In this document: positions 54,887 through 64,000 of the stretch, one piece after another | How positions within the stretch are numbered: the stretch's first letter is position 1 | Layout: each line of letters begins with the position of its first letter | NCBI RefSeq assembly: GCF_029784135.1 | Contig: NC_073744.1 | Location: 83,702,035 to 83,766,034 of the forward strand | Reading direction: 5' to 3' | DNA from: Toxorhynchites rutilus septentrionalis | Lineage: Eukaryota; Arthropoda; Insecta; Diptera; Culicidae | Length of the DNA stretch: 64,000 nucleotides | Notes under the pieces: model-generated | Seen by the model: only the letters and a program-made list of their open reading frames with translations | What the model was told of the DNA's origin: nothing | The model's database searches: none | Made by a program: the position numbers and the translations under genes

Positions 54887-56025
54887 CAGGGTTTTCCATT
54901 TCGGACTTCCGAAAGTATACAGCCCTGCGTTGACAACAGTTTGACATAGCTGTGAACCAAAGCATCATATCGTTAGTTGAATGTCTGCCATTTTACAATA
55001 TGGATCGTTTTAGCATCGCACAACGTGTTAATTTTGTTAAATTATACTATAAAAATGATGAAAAAACGGCAAATGTTTTTCGAGCATTACGGGCGGATTT
55101 TGGTCGTCATGGACGGCCTACAGAGCACACAATCGCTAATGTAGTGAGTAAATTCGAACAAACTGGATCCGTAGCGGATATTGTGAAACCTGTGCATCAT
55201 CGTAATGTGCGTTCGGCCGAAAATATTTCTGCTGTTGCTGCCAGTATGGAGGATGACCCGAATGTTTCGATTCCACGGCGTGCTCAGCAATTGGGCTTGT
55301 CAAACACATCATTGTGGCGAATTTTGCATTTGGACTTGCACCTACATCCATATAAAGTCCAACTGGTACAAAAATTAGAGCGTGGTGACCATGGAATGCG
55401 TCGGGCATACGTCGATTGGGTGAACGAACAACAGCAGCAAAATGCTGAATTTTCACATCAAATTTTCTTCAGCGATGAGGCACATTTCGAGCTCGGTGGC
55501 TATGTGAATACCCAAAATTTACGTATATGGGGCTCAGAAAATCCACACGTGATTGTTGAAAGGCCATTGCATCCGCCAAAAGTCACTGTTTGGTGCGCAT
55601 TATGGTCTGGTGGAGTCATCGGGCCGTATTTCTTTGAAAATGAGGACGGCGAGATGGTAACTGTGAATGGTGAGCGCTATGGCCGCATGTTAACCGATTT
55701 GTTTTGCCACAAATTGAAGATATGGATACGGATGACATGTGGTTTCAGCAGGACGGCGCCACGTGCCACACAACACGACCGAACATGGCCATATTGCGAA
55801 CGAAATTTGAAGGACGCATAATTTCGCGTTTTGGTGATGCCAATTGGCCGTCAAGATCATGCGATTTGAACCCGCTAGACTTTTTTTTTGTGGGGTTATG
55901 CGAAAGACAGTGTCTATGCCAACTCTCCGCAAACTCTTGAACATTTGAAAGACAACATTCGTGAAGTTATGACCGAGATACCGCCCCATATGTGCCGAAA
56001 AGTAATCGAAAATCACCTGTTATGA
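54887..56025 (+). mobile_element. DD41D transposon, copy B (3'-truncated)
   Basis: TA at 54885-54886 and the 5' inverted end CAGGGTTTTCCATTTCGG. It matches copy A in opposite orientation until about 56025 (AATCACCTGTT), where homology stops. The 3' end and final 60-70 bp are lost. Confidence 0.87.
55000..56025 (+). pseudogene. DD41D transposase B, broken late
   Basis: The start at 55000 (MDRFSIAQR) matches copy A; an in-frame ATG at 54952 lies in the untranslated part. The frame is open through the DNA-binding half, the first catalytic Asp (FFSDEAHFELGG) and GGVIGPYFF, to about 55700. Loss of two T residues there, in a T-run present in copy A, shifts the frame. QQDGATCHTTRPN and RSCDLNPLDFFF remain readable in the next frame from 55704, giving all three Asp. 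A second T-run shift follows near 55885. This copy is less decayed than A. Confidence 0.87.
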
Positions 56026-57474
56026 GTAGCTATGAAGTTGCCTTTGTTTGTTCGTTTCCAGCTATCATTCAATTTTGTTCTTGATACCGGCATTGATGCC
56101 GCTGAACGAAAGACCGAAAGAACGGTTCAAAATAAATGGTTTACTTAGGAGAACGTTAAGACTGAGCCGTTCATCAAAGTGAACTGATTTGCCCATCTCT
56201 GAACCATGGAGTGATGGAGATGTCGAATTTTACGTGTTAATGTTGAAATATATATTTGTTTTTTCTCTGTATGAGAAACAAGCTTTGTTTCAGGGACCAG
56301 AGTTTAGAGTTTAGAATGTGTTAAATTTACGGATTTCTGTATAGTTTCAAAAACTAAATCAATAGCATTTGTCCTCAATGCCCTACGTTAAGTTTCCGTC
56401 CCTGCCTCTAGGCCCAGACCTTCCCATTTTTTCAAATAGAATAAATCATAGAATGCTTGCGAAATCAATCGTCTTCACAAAAACATTGCGGAAGCATTCG
56501 GCGACCAAACTAGTCTATCGACCTTTAACTTCCTTAGCGGAATTCTACCGACCCCGAAAAGACATTCTACTAGTGAAATTCAATTATCTTTCCCCGGATC
56601 GGTACCAAAATCCAATCACGTTATTATATCGACTAAACCATCAACATGTTCGGCTTCGTTGGTTTGACCTTTTTCGGATGTGGCACAGGATGTGTTAATA
56701 TGGAATCGAGAACCGATTGACGTATCCGAAAGTGGTTGTGCAGATTTCAACAAGGAAGTGTGGAAAGCAAGATGAGGGTTTTCGTCTTTCAATCCCCCCT
56801 TCCCCCTCCGTTCCGTATGGATTTGCGGACGGTAGATATAGTAGCAACGCTGTCTTGATTCATCGCTATCTTTTACTGCCAGTTAAAACCTAGAATTTGC
56901 AGAAGGTGTTCCATGATGACTATATTTACTTTTTGGCAAACAAACATTACTGTTGGATTCAGCTCGTTATAACCGGTCAAATTATTCGCACAATATCAAA
57001 CGCATATGGTGCATCCTGTCATAAGTTATGGTGCGGTTTCCCCTGTGTTTACTTCTCTTATATTATACATGTATGCAGTAGTCTATAATTTATTAAACGA
57101 AACAGGAACGGAAGACATATCCTAATGCACATTGCCTAGGGATAGTTTATCTTGAACTCTTCCACACAATGAGAATGGAGTTTGGTTAACGAACTTTGCC
57201 GTTTCAATGCTGCTAATCTCTAGAAGAAGCGGATTTTGCGGCAGTATCCACATTACCTTCCACAAATTGCGGTGTTGGTACATATGGATATCTTGGCAGG
57301 ACTAATAGAGATGGGATGAAAGTTTGCAAAACGGAGCATGAACTAAGAATGTATGAATAAGTTACCATGAGGTAATTGAAGTGAACAGTGTGCTTGCACT
57401 ATGTTTCAGAATATTTTCCTGCGCAGATATTGTTATTCAATATTCAATTATTATTCAATTGTTATTTAATAACA
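56026..57474. other. No gene; possible hAT-type terminus at 56160-56201
   Basis: TGAGCCGTTCATCAAAG...TTTGCCCATCTCTG resembles the reverse complement of a hAT end (CAGAGATGGGCAAA). No partner end or 8-bp duplication was found. A 109-codon frame at 56369-56698 has no recognised domain. Confidence 0.35.
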
Positions 57475-57565
57475 TACAAGGAAATATCGATTGCCCAAAA
57501 CTACCACGTCAAATACATTTTAAAACCAGAAGGAGAAACCTACGCAATCACTCGTATTTAATAAT
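57475..57565 (+). pseudogene. Fragment of CR1/Jockey-like ORF2 end
   Basis: One frame reads GNIDCPKL...NFKTRRRNLRNH-like residues (here HFKTRRRNLRNH), matching ANIDCSGL...NFNVRRRNLRNH of the element at 4.1-6.2 kb. It is a short piece of a relative's C-terminal coding end. Confidence 0.6.
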
Positions 57566-57599
57566 TGTATCGAGCTCATTGCCTTCAATGTAATAAGTA

Positions 57600-58365
57600 G
57601 GAGAACTGGGCGGAATGTGGTTAACCCAAGGAACATGCCCATTTCCTGTGTCCACCACTAAAATTTCCGTTCTTCGAAAAATATTGTAGCTCAACTTATT
57701 GTAGTTCAAGATAGTAAGCGTTTTTTATTATGAAAATTGAAAATAGTACATTTTTCATCATAAGAAAAAAGGTTGAAAAATCGAACATTTTTTTAGTGAG
57801 AAGGTAAAGTGGGCACCTGTAGAGGGCAAAGTGGTCACTCGCACATATCACGCTAGAAGAGATACATTTATGCGTGTGTTCTTGGCCAAACTTGTTTAAA
57901 TCATTATTGAAACAGTAGGTACATGTATGAAATGGGCTAGGTCTATTCACCTAGAATCGATATTGGATTTTTTTCAGACGTACAAAAACGTGGTAGGAAA
58001 CACATAACGTTTTTCAGAATGAGGCTTTGTTTTGGTTGGGGTGGTATATTTTTTCCAGGGTCAAAACCACAAAAGGGACTCCTTTAGGAGCAGAAGGTGA
58101 TAAGATATTGCAGATTTAGAAAACAGAACATTGTTAGTAGTATTCCACTACTGACCACTTTGACCACCAAACAACGAATTGCGAAATAATCGCTGAAATT
58201 GAACAAAATATCTGTTCACCAACCCTAGAATATGTGAACAGTCGTCCAAACTGTTGATTTGTCGCAAATATCAGGTCAAATAAACTAAATTTTACTAGAA
58301 ATTCCTTCAATTCGAAACGCAGAAAACTACGGCCGAATGGCTACCGAGAGAGAGCTTTTTGTTTT
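57600..58365. other. No gene; possible MITE with AAAGTGGTCA ends
   Basis: GGCAAAGTGGTCA at 57829-57841 and TGACCACTTTGACC at about 58146-58159 are inverted. The enclosed 330 bp is AT-rich. Beyond these only weak signals. Confidence 0.4.
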
Positions 58366-58390
58366 GACGTAGGACTACGTCTTTCATTTC
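58366..58390 (+). repeat. GACGTAG-palindrome repeat end
   Basis: TTTTGACGTAGGACTACGTC then TTTC, as at 8.57 and 48.73 kb. The non-LTR element begins soon after. Confidence 0.55.
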
Positions 58391-58439
58391 TATACCTGGG
58401 TGTAAAATCAATGTTTCGAAAACGGAAGCGTTACGCCGG

Positions 58440-58758
58440 GGACCGAGATTTTGAGCGCTAATAGCTCCTAAACAACCAACAAGAATCGCAGCAAGAAAAC
58501 TGCTAGAGACTGGCAAGATAAAAGTTGGATGGATGCTTTAAATGCATGGACTTTGGCCACCACGCTAGAAACTGCAATGGACCTGATAGATCGGACTCTT
58601 GCTTAAGATGCGGTGATAAGGGGCACTTAGCGAAAATGTGTACTAAGCCTCCAAGATGCATGATCTGTACGGCGGAGGTAGATAACGATCACGTCACCGG
58701 GGGCTCGAGATGCCCATTCTTTAAAAGAGCGCTGGCAGCAACAGGTAAATGGAGGTAA
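58440..58758 (+). pseudogene. ORF1 end (Gag-like zinc knuckles)
   Basis: Three CCHC-type knuckles in a row: CFKCMDFGHHARNC, CLRCGDKGHLAKMC and CMICTAEVDNDHVTGGSRC. These bind nucleic acid in the element's ribonucleoprotein. A shift near 58535 separates them from upstream residues (QPTRIAARKLLETGK). The protein ends at 58758, overlapping the ORF2 start at 58749 by ten bases, as is usual for the clade. Confidence 0.82.
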
Positions 58759-61731
58759 CACAAATAAATCTCAACCACTACGACACGGCACAACAATTGC
58801 TATGGCAAGCCGCCAAATGCGATGTGGCGATCATAGCAGAGCCGTATCAGGTACCCCCAGACAACGGAAATTGGGTAAACAATAAAGCTAAAATAGCCGC
58901 AATTACGACGTTGGGAAAATACCCCTTCAAGGAAGTTGTATCCAGTGAATATGAAGGGTTCGTGATTGTCAAAATTAACGACATCTTCGTATGCAGCTGC
59001 TATGCACCTCCGAGATGGACGATTGAGCAGTTCGACCAGATGCTCCACAATATAACGGAAGAGCTCATCGGACGAAGTCCCATAGTCATCGGCGGGGACT
59101 TCAACGCCTGGGCAGTAGAGTGGGGGAGCAGATTTACCAATGCGAGGGGGTTTAGTTTGCTCGAAGGACTGTCAAAGCTGAATATAAGACTAGTCAATGA
59201 GGGCTCCACTAGCACTTTTCGCAGGGATGGGAGAGAGTCAATTATTGATGTAACCTTCTGCAGCCCGTCGTTAGCATCGAACATAAACTGGAGAGTGTGC
59301 GATGATTATACCAACAGTGATCACCAAGCGATTCGCTACACCGTTAGCACTCAGTCTCCATCAACAAGGAGAGGGACGAGAACAAAGTGTAAGAGGTGGA
59401 AGCTGAAGGAGTTTGACAAGAACCTCTTCATCGAAGCACTCCAGGTGGATCGATCAACTTCTACTTTAAATGCAGTCGAACTGAGAGAGGTTGTAACGAG
59501 AGCATTTGACGTCACCATGACGCGGAAATCAACGCCAAAAAACGAACGCCGTCCAGTATATTGGTGGAACGAGACAATTAACACACTGCGGATAAGCTGT
59601 CTCCGAGCCAGACGGAGAATGCAAAGGGCTAGGATTGACACCGAAAGAACAGAGTTCAGGGAAGTGTTCAGAGCGGCGAGAGCCGCGCTCAAGAGCGAAA
59701 TAAGAATCAGCAGAAATAACTGTTTCAAAGAACTGTGCCGCGACGTTGATGCGAATCCTTGGGGCAATGCCTATAGAGTGGTGATGTTAAAACTTAAAGG
59801 TCCCTCGACGCCCCAAGAGACCTGCCCGGACAAGCTAAACAGTATTATTGAAGGGCTTTTCCCGCAGCATGATCCTGTGAGCTGGCCACCTACACCATAC
59901 GACCATAACGAAGATTCTGTCGAGAGAGTTACTACATAGGAGGTGATAGCGGCAGTTGGAAAATTAAAAATTAAAAAAGCGCCAGGCCCAGACGGAATCC
60001 CCAACGTGGCTGTCAAAGCTGCTGTTCAAGCGTACCCGGATATATTCAGGGCAACGCTGCAGAAATGCCTCGATAATGGATACTTTCCGGATACCTGGAA
60101 AAGACAAAGACTGGTACTGCTACCAAAACCAGGGGAACCTCCAGGGGATCCATCGTCGTACCGTCCCATCTGCTTTCTGGACACACTCGGGAAACTGCTG
60201 GAAAAGATCATTCTCAACAGATTGATGAAGTGCACAGAACGTGAAGGTGAATACGGACTCTCTAAAATGCAGTTTGGGTTCCGGAAAAAAGATCGAGAGT
60301 GGATGCTATCATGTCAGTAACCGAGACAGCCGGCAAAGCATTGAAGCAAAAAAGACGCGGAAATCGTTATTATGCCGTAATCACGATCGATGTGAAAAAC
60401 GCATTCAACAGTGCCAGTTAGGAAGCTATCGCGATAGCGCTACATAGGTTACTAGTTCCGGACTACGTATGTAAAATTCTAAAAAGCTACTACCAGAACC
60501 TAGTCTTGGTTTATGATACAGTGACAGGACAGAAATCGTATAAAATTACAGCGGGGGTTCCACAAGGCTCCATTCTGGGCCCAACACTGTGGAACGCGAT
60601 GTATGATGGTGTGTTGTTGTTGAAGCTTCCCAGGGGCGTACAAATCACTGGTTTTGCTGATGATGTTCTATTGACGGTGATCGGAGAATACCGAGAAGAA
60701 GTCGAAATGTTGGGTACAGAGGCAATCAAAACCGTTGAAGAATGGATGAACGACTCTAACCTGCAGATAGCCAGAAAACCGAGATGGTGTTGGTCAGCAA
60801 CTGCAAAGTTGTGGAGCAAGCGAAAATCACCGTTGGGGAACACAGTATCTGTTCCAAACGGGAACTGAAGTACCTGGGTGTTATCCTCGACGATCGACTC
60901 AATTTCAAGAGCCACGTGAGATATGCATGTGAGAAAGCAGCAAAGGTCGCAACAGGGATGGCTGAAATTATTCCGAACAACGCAGGGTCATGTAGTAGCA
61001 AGAGGCGCCTTCTGGCCAGCGTATCCACATCGATAATCCGTTACGGTGGTCTGGTCTGGGTGGCAGCGCTCGAAGTAAGACAAAATCAGACTCTGCTAAA
61101 CAGAACGCTCAGAGTAATGGCGATGAGAGTAGCGAGTGCATATCGAACGATATCTGCAGAAGCGGTATGCGTGATAGCGGGAATGATTCCCATCGACATT
61201 ATTCTGGTTGAAGACAGCGTACGCTACGAGGAAAAAACAACGGACGTGCAAAATAACAGAGAACTGCGAAACAGAACACGACTAGAGTCGATACGGAAGT
61301 GGCAACAGGTGTGGAACAACACACCTAACGGTCGATGGACCCACCGACTAATTCCGAATATCACGAAGTGGATTGGGCGCAAGCATGGAGAAGTATATTT
61401 CCACTTGACCCAATTTCTGTGAGGTCATGGATGTTTTAGGCGGTACTTGAACAGGTTCGGACACGCGAACTCACCATTCTGTCCTGAGTGTGGTCAAGTA
61501 GAAGAAACAGCGGAACACGTGGTCTTCGAATGTCCTCGATTTGTCCAGCAGGGAAGAAAGTTGATCGCTGCATGCGGACCCAATTTGAATGCCGATAACA
61601 TCGTACACGAAATGTGTAAAAGTGAGAACTCGTGGAATGCAGTGAATTGTGTCATAGTCGCAATAATGACGGAACTCAAACGAAAATGGAGAGCAGACCA
61701 AAGAATGAGCGTAGGAAACACAGAGCAATGA
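58749..61731 (+). pseudogene. ORF2: endonuclease-reverse transcriptase, broken
   Basis: Starts MEVTQINLNH. The endonuclease is complete, with AEPY, the metal and active-site block IGGDFNAW, and NSDHQAI. A stop at 59937 separates it from RT (KAPGPDGIPN, SYRPICFLDTLGKLLEK). A shift at about 60293 and a TAG at about 60418 follow, then GVPQGSILGPTLWN and the catalytic FADDVLLT (about 60650). Another shift lies near 60775. The segment to 61422 and the tail 61447-61731 hold CPECG...EHVVFECPRF, the C-terminal zinc-binding motif. The protein would nick a target and copy its RNA there; at least five lesions prevent it. Confidence 0.87.
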
Positions 61732-61914
61732 GTTCATAAGCACAGCCTCCTCCCGAAGTACATAATACCAAACGGTGGTTAGGGGAGAGAAATGGCACGA
61801 AGAAGGAGATGGTTTTTTGGTGTGTAGGAATCTCACACTATCCGGTCAACATCAACATGTCTATGCAAGATTTCCACCTTCTACAAAAAAAAAAAACACA
61901 CACACACACGCACG

Positions 61915-62112
61915 CGCGCGGAACTATTTTCGTTTGGTTGCCATCCAGCATCGAGAAGCATCCGGAAAGATATCATCATTGCTGAAAAATAATCTGCCAG
62001 TTCCCCTTGGAATTGAAAATTACATTCAAGTGAAAGAGTTAATTTTAATGTTTCCTATCCATATAATACTGCGACCAAATACATTTGGTTTTGTGATTTT
62101 TCAATCAAGTGC
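61915..62112 (+). repeat. 198-bp direct repeat, left copy
   Basis: Matches 63286-63483 with scattered changes: CGCGCGGAACT, TTTCGTTTGGTTGCCATCC and CAGTTCCCCTTGGAATTGAA are shared. It starts right after the retrotransposon tail and the CA/CG run. Confidence 0.85.
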
Positions 62113-62321
62113 AATTAGCAGGAAGGCTTCTGAAGATTATTCTTCCCCATCAGTAGGATATGTTCGTATCCAATATGGGATGCGTGCGTAACGGAAAATG
62201 TTTCGCATCGCGAAAATCATATAATTTTCAATAGATTATCGATTATCGCGGACAAACAGCATATTTAAGCGATATTCTGGTGGTGAAACGCATTCATTTT
62301 TCGTGAGGACACCGACTGGAC

Positions 62322-62352
62322 AACATCGTTGCTGGACGCTAGCAACGATGTT
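62322..62352. repeat. Perfect 12-bp hairpin
   Basis: AACATCGTTGCT (62322-62333), 7-base loop, AGCAACGATGTT (62341-62352). A GACCT run (62395-62412) follows. Confidence 0.8.
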
Positions 62353-62412
62353 GCTAGACGAGCTGGACGGCGGGGGATCGAGTGATTCATTACCTGACCT
62401 GACCTGACCTGA

Positions 62413-63285
62413 AATGCATTCAGATTGTTTCGAACTGTGAAGGAGCGCAGAAAAGCCGATAGAATAAGAGGAGAAGAGAAGGCGACCAAGAGAGTATCGG
62501 CAGTGTTTGCCAAATGATCCATTCACTGAAAAAAATGCTTTCGTTCGTTCAAATATGATCATACACAAATCATATCCCCCAGCGGCATTCTTTTGTTGTT
62601 ACGTGCTGCAAATCACGACACCAAATAGAACGAAACAACTCTGCTCGATAGAGGCTAAGGGAAGGGTAGACAGATCATATTTTCCATTTTAAACGCCGCT
62701 ATCCCTTGAAATATGTATATTCATATAGACCGCGAAGTTTTACTGGCAACACCGCTCTATTTTCCCATTCGTTGCTCTCCGCAAATGGTGACCGAATGAT
62801 GACGTATTTTTTCTTGTATCATTTATTGTGCAGTGGATTAAGCTATAGTAGAGCGGGACGATATATGCGGTTCAAACTTGTATACAGGCTTCGAAAATGG
62901 TGTGCGATGTTTGATACAGCTCGAATATGCAAACAACAGTCTTCGTTCCTCTTTTGGTTTAATCATTTAGTGTAACACAAGTGATTACTGTCATTCATAC
63001 AAGTATCTGAATGATCCTCTCATATTTTGTTATATGTTCGTGAGAGGTTACTTGCATGACACATTGTGTATCATTCGATTTTGATCGAAATCCAAACTCT
63101 GGAAAAGAGGGTGTGTGTAGATTCTTGATTTCGAATTGTTGGCATTTCAGGATGAGAGCTATCTGTTCGTAAATGTCCTGATGGACTACATATGCACGAT
63201 TGTAACAAGAGCAACTACAAGAGATACTGTATCAGCATCGAAGAACGGTTCCGCTTGAGACATCGGAGCAGCCACCACACATACA
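62413..63285. other. No gene seen
   Basis: Frames up to 110 codons on the minus strand (62236-62568) have no recognisable domain. Confidence 0.45.
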
Positions 63286-63483
63286 CGCGCGGAACTCTTT
63301 TCGTTTGGTTGCCATCCAGCATCGAGAAGATTCCGGAAAGATACATCGTTGCTGAAAAATAATCTACCAGTTCCCCTTGGAATTGAAAAATACATTCATG
63401 CGAAAGAGTTTATTTTAATGCTTTCTATCCATATAACACTGCGACCAAATACATTTGGTTTTGTGATTTTTCAATCAAGTGCG
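63286..63483 (+). repeat. 198-bp direct repeat, right copy
   Basis: Partner of 61915-62112, same length and orientation, 1371 bp downstream. Confidence 0.85.
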
Positions 63484-63875
63484 ATCATCGTAAGGCCACG
63501 TCTTTCGGCAATTTATTAGAGGTGCAATGAATCTTAAGAAGGAATTCCCGCTCTACGCGCACTGGCAAACGATGTTTACTCAACAATTTCTCAAACGAGA
63601 AATGGGTGTTGTGAGAAAGGATGAGCGAACGCAAAAATTATGTAGACTGATTTGATGCAACAGATATTTTGTTTATTGGAAATGGAATACAAATCATATC
63701 ACAATACAAGCAATGTATTCTGTATTGTACAACTTTCGTGCGATTGCTTCTTTTGCTGAATATTGTGCCTTCAACATAACGCTCTCGTTTTCGAAGTCCC
63801 CCAAATATTCATTTATTTATTCATTCAGAATTGATTCAGATGCAACTAGAAACAAATGATCACTAAATCAACGAA

Positions 63876-63915
63876 AGTCCTACGTCACCCTTGCGGTTAT
63901 ACCACATATACAACC
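63876..63915 (+). repeat. Repeat terminus with hairpin (copy 3)
   Basis: GTCCTACGTCACCCTTGC is followed by arms GGTTATACC and TATACAACC, pairing imperfectly. Same position and order as copies 1 and 2. Confidence 0.5.
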
Positions 63916-64000
63916 CACTTCCTGTTTTTATTTATAACTTGACATGCGACAGCTCCACTATGACTTAAAAGTCATGAAATTCTTCAAACATAAGATGACT

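Larger units (their letters stand above)
58400..61900 (+). mobile_element. R1-like non-LTR retrotransposon (5'-truncated, degraded)
   Basis: The element comprises the end of a Gag-like ORF1 with zinc knuckles, an ORF2 with apurinic endonuclease, reverse transcriptase and a C-terminal Cys/His motif, and a 3' UTR ending in an A-run at about 61885-61896, then CA/CG repeats. Domain order and the short ORF1-ORF2 overlap fit the R1 clade. Several shifts and stops make it inactive. Confidence 0.85.

Noticed and set aside
1..64000. CRISPR array or bacterial operon
   Set aside because: Tandem repeats have no regular short spacer/repeat pattern, and all genes are eukaryotic mobile-element types.

Overview
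The window looks like transposon-dense chromosomal DNA of an insect, most probably a culicine mosquito. It is AT-rich, lacks bacterial operon structure, and holds BEL/Pao, Ty3/gypsy, R1-like and CR1/Jockey-like non-LTR, Penelope-like, mariner, DD41D and Helitron-like elements, TTAA-flanked MITEs and a tRNA-derived SINE. The mosquito assignment is inference from this repertoire. No intact single-copy host gene was recognised. The only host-type genes are degraded histone copies: two H2A pseudogenes with nearby histone 3' stem-loops at 35.7-37.3 kb, and weaker H3-like remnants at 16.0-16.3 kb and 36.2 kb.

Layout. 0-1.2 kb: Helitron-like element with a minisatellite in 410-bp higher-order repeats. 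1.3-2.1 kb: TTAA MITE. 3.5-4.1 kb: dimeric repeat. 4.1-6.2 kb: 5'-truncated non-LTR retrotransposon. 7-9 kb: dispersed repeats marked by a GACGTAGGACTACGTC palindrome. 10-12.5 kb: minisatellite arrays in inverted orientation, a SINE with a 10-bp target duplication, and Helitron-like pieces. 12.7-14.0 kb: complete but broken mariner. 14.2-15.0 kb: an older mariner relic. 16.8-22.9 kb: BEL/Pao element 1 (minus strand), lacking most of RNase H. 23-32.2 kb: a small TTAA MITE, then BEL/Pao element 2 (plus strand) apparently nested between pogo-like ends. 33.1-35.6 kb: palindromic-end MITE, Helitron-like copy, and the end of a Penelope-like element with a GIY-YIG domain. 35.7-37.8 kb: histone relics. 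38.6-38.9 kb: two striking inverted repeats. 40.06-47.70 kb: nearly intact gypsy/errantivirus-like element (minus strand) with matching 346-bp LTRs, gag, a -1 shift to pol, and an env broken once. 48.7-51.8 kb: MITEs and Helitron-like copies. 52.0-56.0 kb: two DD41D transposons in opposite orientation. 58.4-61.9 kb: R1-like non-LTR element. 61.9-63.9 kb: duplicated 198-bp segments and a hairpin-bearing repeat end.

How it works together. Almost every coding block is a mobile-element gene acting in copy-out or cut-and-paste transposition, and nearly all are broken. The gypsy-like element is the youngest and most nearly functional. Non-autonomous elements (MITEs, SINE, Helitron-like copies) would depend on enzymes supplied from elsewhere. 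The nesting gives a partial insertion history.
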